Source of the DNA: Candidatus Omnitrophota bacterium
GTDB lineage: Bacteria; Omnitrophota; Gorgyraeia; 2-02-FULL-51-18
Reading direction: 5' to 3'
Length of the DNA stretch: 40,134 nt
NCBI GenBank assembly: GCA_023247915.1
Contig: JAHFFN010000013.1
Location: forward strand, 1 to 40,134
Part shown: positions 8,829 through 17,585 of the stretch, piece by piece
How the letters are laid out: each line of letters starts with the position of its first letter
How positions within the stretch are numbered: the stretch's first letter is position 1
Translations under genes and position numbers: made by a program
The notes under the pieces: generated by a model
What the model saw: the letters and a program-made list of their open reading frames with translations, nothing else
What the model was told of the DNA's origin: nothing
Database searches by the model: none

Positions 8829-8872
8829 CCAAAAACAAGAAGCACGAAACATGTCTCCATGCTTCGTGCTTC
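8829..8872 (-). terminator. Intrinsic terminator between rpmE and prfA
   Basis: On the minus strand a 15-bp fully paired stem (one G-U pair) formed by 8858-8872 and 8839-8853 closes a GAGA loop, a GNRA-type tetraloop. It is followed directly by TTGTTTTTGG. It starts 19 nt after the rpmE stop and would end the glgA-coaE-rho-rpmE transcript or attenuate entry into prfA. Confidence 0.85.
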
Positions 8873-8891
8873 CCTATTTTGAACGGAATCG

Positions 8892-9095
8892 CTACTTCTT
8901 TTTGGAGTAACGTTTCTCGAATTTCTCGATACGACCCGCGCTGTCCATAAATTTCTGCTTACCGGTAAAAAACGGGTGGCAAGCGGCGCAGATTTCGACG
9001 CGGATATTCGGCTTGGTGGAACGGGTGTGAATCACGTTTCCGCACAAGCAAGTAATCGTCGTCTCGTTGTATTTCGGATGTATCTTGTCTTTCAT
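8892..9095 (-). CDS. rpmE: 50S ribosomal protein L31 (zinc-binding form)
   Basis: Small ribosomal protein; 67 residues. It is the C+ form: CLC near residues 16-18 and CAAC at 37-40 provide four zinc-binding cysteines. [11 protein letters not shown] at the start and the [10 protein letters not shown] segment are diagnostic. A good Shine-Dalgarno (AGGAG, 4 nt spacing) precedes the ATG. It follows rho by 13 nt, a widespread gene pair, and is followed by a strong terminator. Zinc-containing L31 is often replaced by a C- paralogue under zinc limitation; no paralogue is visible here. Confidence 0.98.
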   Translation of the reverse strand: MKDKIHPKYNETTITCLCGNVIHTRSTKPNIRVEICAACHPFFTGKQKFMDSAGRIEKFEKRYSKKK

Positions 9096-9108
9096 GACTT
9101 CTCCTGTT

Positions 9109-10365
9109 TTAAGCTTTATTCATACTCTTCAAAAAGTCTTTATTGGTCTTGGTTTTGGAAACTTTTTCGATCAAAAGCTCCATCGCCTCCGCGGTGTTGA
9201 GTTCATTCAACACTTTGCGCAAGACCCAAATCTTCGCCAGGTCGTCTTTCTCCACCAAAAGCTCCTCGCGACGCGTGTTGGAGCGCTTGATATCGATGGC
9301 GGGATATATTCTCCTCTGGAATAGGTTTCTGTCAAGCTGAACTTCCATGTTGCCCGTTCCTTTGAATTCTTCGAAAATGACTTCGTCCATGCGACTGCCC
9401 GTATCCACAAGCGCCGTTGCCATGATCGTAAGACTGCCGCCCTCTTCCAAACAGCGTGCGGCGCCGAAGAAACGCTTTGGTTTATGAAGCGCGTTGGAGT
9501 CCACACCGCCCGAAAGAATCTTACCGGAATGCGGAACCGTGGTGTTATAAGCGCGAGCTAGACGCGTGATGCTGTCGAGCAAAATCACTACGTCTTTTCC
9601 GGATTCCACGAGGCGCTTGGCCTTTTCAATCACCATTTCCGCTACTTGCACGTGACGTTCAGCGGGTTCATCAAAGGTGGAACTCACCACTTCACCCTTC
9701 ACCGAACGCTGCATGTCCGTGACTTCTTCCGGACGTTCGTCGATGAGAAGCACAATCATCACCGCGTCGGGATGATTGGTCGTGATGCTATTGGCGATTT
9801 TCTGCAAAAGCACCGTTTTACCGCTATAAGGCGGAGCCACGATGAGTCCGCGCTGTCCTTTTCCGATCGGCGCCAAAAGATCCATGATACGCGTCGAAAT
9901 TTCGGTCGGCGCTGATTCCAGACCCCACTTTTCCCTGGGATAGAGCGGCGTCAAATCGTCAAAGAGGATTTTCTCTTTCGAGTCATCCGGCGATTCAAAA
10001 TTAACCTTGCTCACCATCAAGAGGGCAAAATAACGCTCCCCTTCTTTGGGCGGACGGATCTGCCCGGAAACGGTGTCGCCAGTTCTTAGATTAAATTTAC
10101 GAATCTGTGACGGAGACACGTAAATGTCATCCGGACACGGAAGATAGTTGTAGTTGGGTGAGCGCAGAAAACCAAAGCCGTCCTGCAGGATCTCCAACAC
10201 GCCTTCGCCCGTCATTCCCCCGTCTTTTTCGGGTTGGGCTTGAAGGATTTTGAAAATCAAATCCTGCTTTTTAAGGCCGCTCACGCCATTGACTTTCATT
10301 TCATGCGCGAGGCCTGACAACTCCTGCATTTTCATTTTCTTTAACTTTGCGATATCCAATTCCAT
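9109..10365 (-). CDS. rho: Transcription termination factor Rho
   Basis: Hexameric RNA helicase that ends transcription; 418 residues. The Rho N-terminal domain (1-45) is followed by the cold-shock-like RNA-binding domain ([13 protein letters not shown], 64-75) and the RecA-type ATPase with Walker A at about 177-184. Later come the [25 protein letters not shown] and [19 protein letters not shown] motifs, all strongly conserved. The P-loop reads APPYSGKT instead of the E. coli APPKAGKT, so the first variable Lys is a Tyr; the essential GKT is intact. The Shine-Dalgarno is AAGGAG. It has 40 nt to coaE and 13 nt to rpmE. Confidence 0.98.
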   Translation of the reverse strand: MELDIAKLKKMKMQELSGLAHEMKVNGVSGLKKQDLIFKILQAQPEKDGGMTGEGVLEILQDGFGFLRSPNYNYLPCPDDIYVSPSQIRKFNLRTGDTVSGQIRPPKEGERYFALLMVSKVNFESPDDSKEKILFDDLTPLYPREKWGLESAPTEISTRIMDLLAPIGKGQRGLIVAPPYSGKTVLLQKIANSITTNHPDAVMIVLLIDERPEEVTDMQRSVKGEVVSSTFDEPAERHVQVAEMVIEKAKRLVESGKDVVILLDSITRLARAYNTTVPHSGKILSGGVDSNALHKPKRFFGAARCLEEGGSLTIMATALVDTGSRMDEVIFEEFKGTGNMEVQLDRNLFQRRIYPAIDIKRSNTRREELLVEKDDLAKIWVLRKVLNELNTAEAMELLIEKVSKTKTNKDFLKSMNKA

Positions 10366-10405
10366 TGCGACTGGCTCCTTCGGTTATTGTTTGAACCTGT
10401 TAAAT

Positions 10406-11005
10406 TTAATCCCTAAACTGCTCTTTAATTTCTTTCACCACTACTTTAATTTTGGCTTCAAGCTGTGCGGTTGTTCCATTATTCTCAACCACGAAATCCG
10501 CCAGACGCTTTTTTTTCGCAAGCGTCCACTGCGTTGAAAGAATCTTTTTAGCTAGCGCCGGCGAGATGCCTTTTTTTCTGGAGCGCTCGATGATTTTAGA
10601 CAAGGGTGCGCTGATAAGCACCGTTGTATCCGCCAATCGTTCCATCTTGGATTCAAAAAGAAGCGGCACATCCAAAACCAAAATCCCTTGTTTGGACTTC
10701 AACGCCTGAATACGCTTGAGACACTCTGAAATCACCATCGGATGAATCAAAATGTTCAATGTCTTCAAATCCTTCGGGTGGCTGAACACGCGCTCCGCCA
10801 GTTTTTTCCGATCCAGCTGACCCCCGGGCAATAAATAATCCTTCCCAAAAATTTTAACAATCGCCCGGTACACCGGCATGCCCTTTTGCACCGCCTGACG
10901 CGCCGCGACATCGGCGTCAAAAACTTGAGCGCCCGATTTTTTCAATAGCCGACCGGCTTCTGTTTTCCCGGAAGACAAACTTCCTGTGAGTCCCACGACA
11001 ATCAT
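10406..11005 (-). CDS. coaE: Dephospho-CoA kinase
   Basis: Last step of coenzyme A synthesis: phosphorylates the ribose 3'-OH of dephospho-CoA. It has 199 residues, a usual length. P-loop GLTGSLSSGKT lies at 5-15, followed by the VFDADVAAR segment (substrate Asp), RKKLAERVF, the LIHPMV motif and the LDVPLLFES segment typical of CoaE. It starts 3 nt after the glgA stop and lies 40 nt before rho, so it is probably co-transcribed with both; there is no metabolic link to rho. Confidence 0.97.
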   Translation of the reverse strand: MIVVGLTGSLSSGKTEAGRLLKKSGAQVFDADVAARQAVQKGMPVYRAIVKIFGKDYLLPGGQLDRKKLAERVFSHPKDLKTLNILIHPMVISECLKRIQALKSKQGILVLDVPLLFESKMERLADTTVLISAPLSKIIERSRKKGISPALAKKILSTQWTLAKKKRLADFVVENNGTTAQLEAKIKVVVKEIKEQFRD

Positions 11006-11008
11006 CGA

Positions 11009-12385
11009 TTAAGCCTGCCTTTGCAGTTCTTTATAAAAATCTTTGTAGGTTTGCGCACTGCGCTCCCAAGAAAAATCCAATGTCATCACGTATTTTTGAA
11101 GCGCCTCAAAATGTCTAGTCTCTTGAAATAATGCCAAAGCTCTTTCAATCACCTTTAAAAGCTTTTCCGGACTTTTTTCTTTAAATAAAATGCCATTGCC
11201 GCTTCGTGGAAATTCATTCACATCGATCACGGTGTCCGCCAGCCCTCCGGTCGAGCGCACGATCGGAACCGTGCCATAACGAAAACTGATGAGCTGTCCC
11301 AGCCCGCAAGGTTCAAAGAGCGACGGCATCAGAAAAAAATCCGCGCCCGCGTAAAGCCGGTGCGCCTCCACCGTATCAAACCCTAAAAACACCGCTGTGT
11401 TCTGCGGGTGACGCGCTTTTAGATTCTTAAAAAATGTGTGGTACACCGGGTCACCCTCGCCCAAGACCACCAACTGTGCTTTTTTTTCTAAAAACTTATC
11501 GGCGATATGCGACAACAGATCGAGGCCTTTTTGCTCGGCCAAACGGGTCACGAGTGTAAAAACCGGGATCTCCGGATTTATCTCAAAGCCGCAGCGTTTT
11601 TGAAGATCGGCTTTGCATTCTTTTTTTCCTTCCAAATCTTTCGCGAAATACTGATTTTTCAGCTTTTTGTCTTTGGCCGGATCCCACATCACCGTGTCGA
11701 TGCCATTCAAAATGCCCGACACGTCTTTTTCTCTTTTACGGATCACGCCTTCCAGGCCATAGCCATAATCCCGCGTCTTGATTTCTTTGGCGTAAGTAGG
11801 GCTCACCGTGTTGATTTTGTCGGCGAAAAGAAGTCCGGCTTTCAGCAAATTAATTTTGCCGTAAAATTCGAACCCGTCCACCGAAAAAAGTGAAGGATCC
11901 AATTCTAAGAGCGAATACTGCTTCGCGGGAAAATGGCCTTGATAGGCCAAATTATGCACCGTTAAAATCGATTTTGTTTTTTTAAAGAACGGATGATTCG
12001 CAAACTGTGTTTTTAATAAAACCGGTAAAAGCGCCGCCTGCCAATCATTGGCGTGAACAATGTCGGGGCGAAACCCAATGTCTTCGGCCAAAGCCAGCGC
12101 GCGCCGGCAAAAAAAGGTGAAGCGCTCCAGATTGTCCGGGTAATCACCCTTTTCGTTTCCGTAATACGACGCTCGATTAAAGTAGGCCTCGTTTTCAATC
12201 GCGTAGGCAGTGACTTTTTCCGAGATTTTTTTCTTGGAAAAAGTGATGCCCCGGTAACGCGGCATCATGATCGCAACCTCCACGCCCAGCGCCCCAAGCG
12301 CCACCGGAAGCGATCCGGCCACATCGGCCAGTCCCCCGGTTTTTGAAAACGGCGTCACTTCACTCGCGCAAAATAAAACCTTAAT
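11009..12385 (-). CDS. glgA: Glycogen synthase (ADP-glucose type), apparent ATT start
   Basis: Extends alpha-1,4-glucan chains from ADP-glucose; 458 residues if started at 12385. The GT5 features are KTGGLAD (Lys15 onward, ADP-glucose binding), WQAALLPVLL, HNLAYQG, and FEPCGLGQL with the catalytic Glu near 358. The nearest conventional start (GTG at 12358) would cut off the first beta strand of the N-terminal Rossmann domain. Reading upstream restores IKVLFCASEVTPF, exactly the GlgA start, with ATT in the initiator position and a perfect AGGAG six nt before it. No ATG, GTG or TTG is in frame there. No other glycogen genes are in the window. Confidence 0.95.
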   Translation of the reverse strand: MKVLFCASEVTPFSKTGGLADVAGSLPVALGALGVEVAIMMPRYRGITFSKKKISEKVTAYAIENEAYFNRASYYGNEKGDYPDNLERFTFFCRRALALAEDIGFRPDIVHANDWQAALLPVLLKTQFANHPFFKKTKSILTVHNLAYQGHFPAKQYSLLELDPSLFSVDGFEFYGKINLLKAGLLFADKINTVSPTYAKEIKTRDYGYGLEGVIRKREKDVSGILNGIDTVMWDPAKDKKLKNQYFAKDLEGKKECKADLQKRCGFEINPEIPVFTLVTRLAEQKGLDLLSHIADKFLEKKAQLVVLGEGDPVYHTFFKNLKARHPQNTAVFLGFDTVEAHRLYAGADFFLMPSLFEPCGLGQLISFRYGTVPIVRSTGGLADTVIDVNEFPRSGNGILFKEKSPEKLLKVIERALALFQETRHFEALQKYVMTLDFSWERSAQTYKDFYKELQRQA

Positions 12386-12391
12386 AAAAAG

Positions 12392-12396
12392 CTCCT
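12392..12396 (-). promoter_or_regulatory. Shine-Dalgarno supporting the glgA ATT start
   Basis: AGGAG on the minus strand, separated by six nt (CTTTTT) from the ATT at 12383-12385. It is the only such motif near the glgA beginning and cannot serve the GTG 27 nt further down at a normal distance. Confidence 0.7.
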
Positions 12397-12414
12397 AAAA
12401 AATCTGTGAATGAA

Positions 12415-12497
12415 AAATAACAAAATTCAAATGACAATTGAAATGTTTAAATACCAAAATTCCATTATTTGTCATTTGTGCTTTGGTATTTGTCATT
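12415..12497 (-). repeat. AT-rich dispersed repeat, copy 2
   Basis: A roughly 83-bp relative of the element at 3561-3633, in the same orientation. It shares CAAAGCACAAATGACAAAT and TTGTCATTTGAATTTTGT nearly exactly. This copy also has a 10-bp inverted pair, AAATACCAAA with TTTGGTATTT, so it can form a hairpin. It begins within the end of polA and provides its TGA stop. It lies between polA and glgA; the rest of this 107-bp gap holds only the glgA ribosome-binding site. Confidence 0.75.
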
Positions 12498-15156
12498 TTA
12501 TTTCCTGCATGTCGAGCCAGTTTTGACCGGCCTTGACCGAAACATCCATCGGCACATCAAACGACACCGCCTCCTGCATCAGACGTTTCATCACCGCCGA
12601 CACTGATTTCAGTTCCTCTTTCGGCACTTCAAACACCAATTCGTCGTGCACCTGAAGTAACATTTTCGCGGAAGATTTTTCGCGCTCAATCCACTCCGAG
12701 ATATGCCGCATCGCGATTTTGATAATGTCGCTGGCCGTGCCTTGGATCGGCGCGTTGATCGCGGTGCGCTCGGCAAAACTTTTCATCTGATTATTTTGTG
12801 ACTGTATCTCCGGAATATACCGGCGACGCTTAAAATACGTGGACACAAACCCGTCTTTGCGCGCTTTTTTAATCGTTTCGTCCAGATACTCTTTCACGCT
12901 GGGGTACCGGTCAAAATAAGATTTAATAAAATCTTTGGCGGCCTCATTGGAGATATCCAAGCTCTTCGCCAAGCTGAATGGTCCCATCCCGTACAACACG
13001 CCAAAATTAACCGTCTTGGCGGAACTGCGCATCGCGGCCGTCACTTCTTCCATCGGCACATTAAAAATCAAACCGGCCGTGTAGCGATGAATGTCCGCCC
13101 CTTCCTTAAACGCGCGAATCAGATTTTTGTCCTGGGACAAATGCGCCAACACACGAAGTTCAATCTGGGAATAATCGGCGGATACGAGAACTTCCTTTTT
13201 GGAGCCGGCGATAAACGCGCGCCGGATCTTACGCCCTTCTTCGGTTCGAATCGGAATATTTTGAACATTCGGGTCGCTAGAGGAGAGTCTCCCCGTCGCC
13301 GCCACCGTCTGATTAAACGACGTGTGCACCCGACCCGTCCTGGCATTCACCAGAAGCGGAAGCGCGTCCACATAAGTGTTTTTTAGCTTAGTCAGTTCCC
13401 TGAATTTTAATATTTCTTTGGGAAGCGGATGAATCTCGGAAAGCTCTTCTAAGACTTCGACGTTTGTGGAAGCGCCCGTCTTTGTCTTTTTTACCACAGG
13501 CAACCCCAGCTTTTCAAATAAAATCTCGCCAAGCTGTTTCGGGGAATTGATGTTAAATTCCGTGCCGGCGGCCTTATGGATTTTTTTCGTGAGCGCCGCG
13601 ATGGAACTTTCCATCTCTTCAGACAACGATGAAAGAAGTTTTTGGTCAATCGCGATGCCGGTGGATTCCATCTCCGCTAAAATCGGCACCAGCGGCATTT
13701 CAATGGTCTCAAAAAGTTCGAGCGAATCCTTCTCTTCCAGTTTTTTACGCAGAATTTTGTAAAGACGAAATGTCACATCACTGTCCTGACAGCCGTAGCG
13801 ATACACTTTTTCCAGATCCGCGTCTTTCATGGAGATCTGATTTTTTCCGGTGCCGATCAGCTCGGTGATGTCCGTGATGCGCACGCCCAAATGTTCCATC
13901 GCGATATCGTCTAAATTGTGATTGGGTTTGGAAGTGTTAAGGCAATACGACGCGACCATCGTGTCAAAGTGAACGCCTTCTAGGTGGATCTTGAAATTTT
14001 TAAGGACAGTGATTTCGTATTTCATGTTCTGGCCGATTTTTTTAATTTTTGGGTCTTCAAAAAGCTTTTTCAAATCTCCCAGACAATCCGAGGCTTTTAG
14101 TTTCTTAAACGCCACGTAATACGCCTCTTTTTCTTTGAAGCAGAAAGAAATGCCAACAGGTTCCGCGTCCAACGCGTTGACACTCGTGGTCTCAAAATCA
14201 AAAGCCCACTCTTTGGAGGTGGCCAGTTTTTTGGCGAGCGCGTCAAAATCTTTTTGAGTCTCAATCAAATGATAATTGAGCGAGGCATCATCGGCATTTT
14301 TCTCTTCTTGTGCCGGCAACGTTTTTAAAAGACTGCGAAACTCAAAACGCTTGTACAACTCACCCAATAGTTCCGCATCGGGCTCTTGCCGCTTCAGTGT
14401 CTCCATGTCAAAATCAACAGGGACATTCACATCAATGGTCGCCAACTCGTGGGACAAGCGAGCGTCTTCTTTGTATTTCTCGAGATTTTCTTTCAGTTTG
14501 TCCCCTTTGACTTTGGCGATATTTTTTAAAACACCCTCCAGAGTGCCAAACTCCACGATAAGTTTGATTGCCGTTTTTTCACCGACACCGCTTACACCGG
14601 GAATATTGTCGGACGCGTCACCCATTAAAGACATGACCTCTACCACCCGTCCGGGCTCCACACCAAAACGTTCTTTGACCGCGGCCTCATCGTAAATAAA
14701 ATTATCTTTTTGGGGATTCAAAATCTTGATTTTTTTATTCACCAGCTGCAAAAAGTCTTTGTCGCCGGTCACGATGTAAACGTCGCTCCCCGTTTTCTCG
14801 ATTTTTTTGGCCATCGTCGCCAACAGATCATCCGCTTCATAACCCTGCTTTTCAAAAATGGGAATGCGCATCGCCTTCACCACTTCCTTGATCATCGGCA
14901 TCTGCCAGACCAAATCATCTGGCATGGGGGAACGCTGGATCTTGTATTTTTCATAGCGTTCATGGCGAAACGTGGGTCCCTTCATGTCAAACATGACGGC
15001 GACGCCGTCCGGACTCACTTCTTTAATCACCTTCTCAAGCATCGTGACAAAACCATAGATCGCGTTGGTGGGCTCTCCTTTGGAATTGCGAAGCTCGCGG
15101 ATGGCGTAAAACGCCCGGTAACAAAACGAATTGCCGTCGATCAGGATAAATTTCAT
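12493..15156 (-). CDS. polA: DNA polymerase I
   Basis: Repair and Okazaki-fragment polymerase; 887 residues with all three domains. The 5'-3' exonuclease (1-285) shows LIDGNSFCYRAFYA, EADDLLAT, TGDKDFLQL and the helix-hairpin-helix GVSGVGEKTA. The 3'-5' exonuclease domain (about 290-475) has DFE (Asp320, Glu322) and YGCQD (Tyr454, Asp458), but the third metal Asp (Asp424 in E. coli, GQNLKYD) is Glu381 here. The polymerase domain shows SADYSQIELR, NFGVLYGMGPFSLA, the INAPIQGTASD region and VHDELVFE. It is the last gene of the gatC-to-polA block, 26 nt after a small HTH/membrane gene, and its stop codon lies in a dispersed repeat. Confidence 0.98.
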   Translation of the reverse strand: MKFILIDGNSFCYRAFYAIRELRNSKGEPTNAIYGFVTMLEKVIKEVSPDGVAVMFDMKGPTFRHERYEKYKIQRSPMPDDLVWQMPMIKEVVKAMRIPIFEKQGYEADDLLATMAKKIEKTGSDVYIVTGDKDFLQLVNKKIKILNPQKDNFIYDEAAVKERFGVEPGRVVEVMSLMGDASDNIPGVSGVGEKTAIKLIVEFGTLEGVLKNIAKVKGDKLKENLEKYKEDARLSHELATIDVNVPVDFDMETLKRQEPDAELLGELYKRFEFRSLLKTLPAQEEKNADDASLNYHLIETQKDFDALAKKLATSKEWAFDFETTSVNALDAEPVGISFCFKEKEAYYVAFKKLKASDCLGDLKKLFEDPKIKKIGQNMKYEITVLKNFKIHLEGVHFDTMVASYCLNTSKPNHNLDDIAMEHLGVRITDITELIGTGKNQISMKDADLEKVYRYGCQDSDVTFRLYKILRKKLEEKDSLELFETIEMPLVPILAEMESTGIAIDQKLLSSLSEEMESSIAALTKKIHKAAGTEFNINSPKQLGEILFEKLGLPVVKKTKTGASTNVEVLEELSEIHPLPKEILKFRELTKLKNTYVDALPLLVNARTGRVHTSFNQTVAATGRLSSSDPNVQNIPIRTEEGRKIRRAFIAGSKKEVLVSADYSQIELRVLAHLSQDKNLIRAFKEGADIHRYTAGLIFNVPMEEVTAAMRSSAKTVNFGVLYGMGPFSLAKSLDISNEAAKDFIKSYFDRYPSVKEYLDETIKKARKDGFVSTYFKRRRYIPEIQSQNNQMKSFAERTAINAPIQGTASDIIKIAMRHISEWIEREKSSAKMLLQVHDELVFEVPKEELKSVSAVMKRLMQEAVSFDVPMDVSVKAGQNWLDMQEIK

Positions 15157-15182
15157 GGATTATTTTTTAAGCGGTAATACCC

Positions 15183-15554
15183 TTATTGGGAGGAAATAAT
15201 AAAATACAGTAAAACTACGATTAATACCGAACAGATAATGTAAAAATCATTGAAATACCAAAAATCCTGCCATTTTTCGCGGGCGGTCGGCTTCTGAACC
15301 GTGTCATGATGCGAAAAATACGGTTCCGGCGCCGGAAAAAGCTCACGGTCAATGCGCCAGCGATTTTTCAGATGTTCGACATCTTCTTTTTTAAGACGCA
15401 AGAACACCCCGGCCACGTTATGCGTCGGAACTTTATGCTGTTGGATCAGCGCTTTCATTTCCTCTTCGCTGACATCGAGCATTTCGGCCGCCTCACGCAT
15501 GTTGAGAAACTGGCCTTCGAGATAATTTTTATATTCTTCTTTTTTAATTTCCAC
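15183..15554 (-). CDS. Small excisionase-like HTH protein with C-terminal membrane anchor
   Basis: A 123-residue protein of unknown role. Residues about 18-68 resemble the excisionase/MerR-like HTH_17 fold: FLNMREAAEMLDVS is the DNA-binding helix pair, followed by VPTHNVAGVFLRLKKEDVEHLK, the typical wing and helix. A charged linker follows, then one strongly hydrophobic segment (FYIICSVLIVVLLYFII) at the extreme C-terminus, predicting a tail-anchored protein facing the cytoplasm. The GTG at 15554 is chosen because it directly follows the tsaD core, overlapping its end by 11 bp. No strong Shine-Dalgarno is visible. I do not recognise a named family for the whole protein; the position between tsaD and polA gives no clear function. 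Confidence 0.8.
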   Translation of the reverse strand: MEIKKEEYKNYLEGQFLNMREAAEMLDVSEEEMKALIQQHKVPTHNVAGVFLRLKKEDVEHLKNRWRIDRELFPAPEPYFSHHDTVQKPTAREKWQDFWYFNDFYIICSVLIVVLLYFIISSQ

Positions 15555-16584
15555 GGCGATCCCGGCGGTTAAAATCGGAGTAAGCGGAAAGTTCCAATCC
15601 GTCTTTTTGACGCCCTTCCCGGTGAAGCGCGGCACCCAATCCCGCGATCATCGCGGCATTGTCCTGGCAAAACGACATGTCGGGGAATACGATTTTCAAA
15701 TTTTCCTGGCGACCGGCCTTGGTGAATAACGCTCGGAGCCGCGAATTGGCGCTCACCCCGCCGCCCACCACGATTGCTTTCAACTTTCGGGTTTTGGCCG
15801 CGCGAACACTTTTTTGAACCAACACATCACATACCGATTCTTGAAATCCCGCGCATAGGGCTTTTTTATCTCGGAGGCTCAAAGGTTTGTTTTTCTTAAG
15901 GTTTTCAACTTTGTAGAATACAGCTGTTTTGATCCCGCTGAAACTAAAATCCAGTGAATCTTGGGTAAGAATGGGTCGCGTGAAAAAGAACTTGTTGGTG
16001 TCCTCGCCTCGACTAAGGCGATCTATCTCTGGACCCCCAGGATACCCCAACCCCAGCATTTTTGCAACCTTATCGAAGGCTTCCCCCGCCGCGTCGTCGA
16101 TGGTTCGGCCTAAAATTTCATAGCGCGAGGGACTTTTCATTTCGATTAGAAGCGTGTGCCCGCCCGAGACGGCTAGCCCCAAAAACGGAAACTTGAGCTT
16201 CGGGTCGCTCATCATGCCCGAATAAACATGCGCAATCACGTGATCGACGCCCACCAGTGGCTTCTTGAGCGCCATTGACAGCGCTTTAGCCGACGATAGC
16301 CCCACTAGCAGAGACCCCATCAGCCCCGGCCCCCGTGTCACCGCGATCAAATCAATTTGCTTCAGTGAAACTTTGGCCTTTTTGAGCGAAAGCTTAAGAC
16401 AAGCCAACAAAGTCTCCAAATGCGCCCGCGAAGCAATCTCAGGAACCACTCCCCCAAATTCTTTGTGCTCCTTGAGGCTCGACACCACCACATTCGACAA
16501 AACCTTCCTCTCGCCTTTTAAAATAGCGAAAGAGGTTTCATCGCAGGATGTCTCAATTCCAAGTGTTAACATATTATTTTTCAT
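15544..16584 (-). CDS. tsaD: tRNA threonylcarbamoyladenosine (t6A37) transferase subunit
   Basis: Catalytic ASKHA-fold subunit that transfers threonylcarbamoyl to A37 of ANN-decoding tRNAs, with TsaB/TsaE; 346 residues. Motifs: [11 protein letters not shown] at the start, [12 protein letters not shown] (first metal His), [25 protein letters not shown] (HxxAH metal site) and [13 protein letters not shown]. An alternative ATG four codons in (16572) would give the standard short start MLTLGIETS. The gene overlaps the DUF1653 gene by 11 bp upstream and the HTH gene downstream. The partner genes tsaB, tsaC and tsaE are not in the window. Confidence 0.97.
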   Translation of the reverse strand: MKNNMLTLGIETSCDETSFAILKGERKVLSNVVVSSLKEHKEFGGVVPEIASRAHLETLLACLKLSLKKAKVSLKQIDLIAVTRGPGLMGSLLVGLSSAKALSMALKKPLVGVDHVIAHVYSGMMSDPKLKFPFLGLAVSGGHTLLIEMKSPSRYEILGRTIDDAAGEAFDKVAKMLGLGYPGGPEIDRLSRGEDTNKFFFTRPILTQDSLDFSFSGIKTAVFYKVENLKKNKPLSLRDKKALCAGFQESVCDVLVQKSVRAAKTRKLKAIVVGGGVSANSRLRALFTKAGRQENLKIVFPDMSFCQDNAAMIAGLGAALHREGRQKDGLELSAYSDFNRRDRRGN

Positions 16585-16807
16585 TCAATATTTTTCGAAA
16601 CCTCGGCACTTGTTTGCCGTCGACTGTCACATTTTCTTGGAACATTGCTAGCGGTCGCACCCAGAGGGAACCCTCCGGGAAATCGCCTTTGTAGAGTGCT
16701 TTATAGATTACCATTTCTTCGAGGGTTTCGCTGTGGCGGGCGGTGCCGAGGACTTCATATTTTTTGCCCTTGAAATGCTCGTATAAACCCGCCTGGATTT
16801 TACTCAT
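16574..16807 (-). CDS. DUF1653 domain protein
   Basis: A 77-residue single-domain protein. It matches the DUF1653 pattern: [22 protein letters not shown], then [10 protein letters not shown], then [13 protein letters not shown], ending soon after with PRFRKI. No catalytic residues are established for the family; it occurs as a small stand-alone protein in many bacteria. It overlaps the LssY-like gene by 8 bp and tsaD by 11 bp, so it is co-translated with both. Function unknown. Confidence 0.9.
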   Translation of the reverse strand: MSKIQAGLYEHFKGKKYEVLGTARHSETLEEMVIYKALYKGDFPEGSLWVRPLAMFQENVTVDGKQVPRFRKILNEK

Positions 16808-17585
16808 GAGCTTTTGGTACCCAGTTTTTAAACAAGCTGTACACGCTATTTTTCATCTTGATACCAACGGGGTTGGGTTTGATTTCCAGCGCGCCGCCAT
16901 GATTGCCAGGCGATATCCAGCCGATAGTCATTTCGCCGTCGGTGTAATAACGATCGTGACTGCCATTGTAGTCATTCACCGACGGGCCTCGACCGGTGAC
17001 TTGATAAAGCTCGGAAAGTTGTTTGGTTATTCTCAGGTCATTCATCAAAAGATCTCTTTCCTGATCGATATTGGCATCAATGTGATGCGTGAACTTCCCT
17101 GTGTTGCGATTGACGCCAATGCCCTTATCAAAAGTAGCCGCCCCTAACCACAAAGACCGTCCTTCAATGAGAAGCGCCGTCTGCCACAAACGGACATGAT
17201 GACGTTGGGAAGGACTATCTCCCACTTCTTTTTCAAAAGCCATGTCCTGAGGCCGCGAATACAAATAAAGTAGGCTCACCGGCGCTGTCGGGTAGGATCG
17301 CTTAAAAAGAACACCGGTCGCGATCTTTAAATCCGAACGAAATGACGAACGATCCGCCGGCGCCCACCCAGCATTTTTTAGAGCCTTCAAAATCTCATCG
17401 GGAGTCCCCACAAAACCGACATTCAGCGGATCCCCTTGTATTCCTTCCGCCGTGCGCGTCCACTTGGGCTCGTTTTCAAGTTCTCGCTGATTCTCATAAT
17501 GCTTCCAGAAAAACGGCGCCGCCGCATAGGCGACAAACCAATAGACGAAAATAAGGAAGGCGACGACTTTTAAAAAAAGCTTCAT
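16800..17585 (-). CDS. LssY C-terminal-domain protein, membrane-anchored
   Basis: A 261-residue protein with one N-terminal membrane segment (about 3-27, [24 protein letters not shown]) and a C-terminal domain matching the LssY_C family. Typical signatures are [18 protein letters not shown], the [12 protein letters not shown] segment, [22 protein letters not shown] and [15 protein letters not shown]. In Legionella LssY this domain is fused to a PAP2-type phosphatase; here it stands alone on a membrane anchor. The biochemical role is unknown. It directly abuts the DUF610 gene upstream and overlaps DUF1653 downstream. Confidence 0.85.
   Translation of the reverse strand: MKLFLKVVAFLIFVYWFVAYAAAPFFWKHYENQRELENEPKWTRTAEGIQGDPLNVGFVGTPDEILKALKNAGWAPADRSSFRSDLKIATGVLFKRSYPTAPVSLLYLYSRPQDMAFEKEVGDSPSQRHHVRLWQTALLIEGRSLWLGAATFDKGIGVNRNTGKFTHHIDANIDQERDLLMNDLRITKQLSELYQVTGRGPSVNDYNGSHDRYYTDGEMTIGWISPGNHGGALEIKPNPVGIKMKNSVYSLFKNWVPKAHE

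Noticed and set aside
12386..12414. A promoter for glgA within the AT-rich repeat
   Set aside because: TTGTCA boxes occur but no matching -10 at normal spacing; the region is too AT-rich to call.
3561..12497. The two AT-rich repeats as CRISPR repeats
   Set aside because: Only two copies 9 kb apart, no regular spacers and no cas genes.
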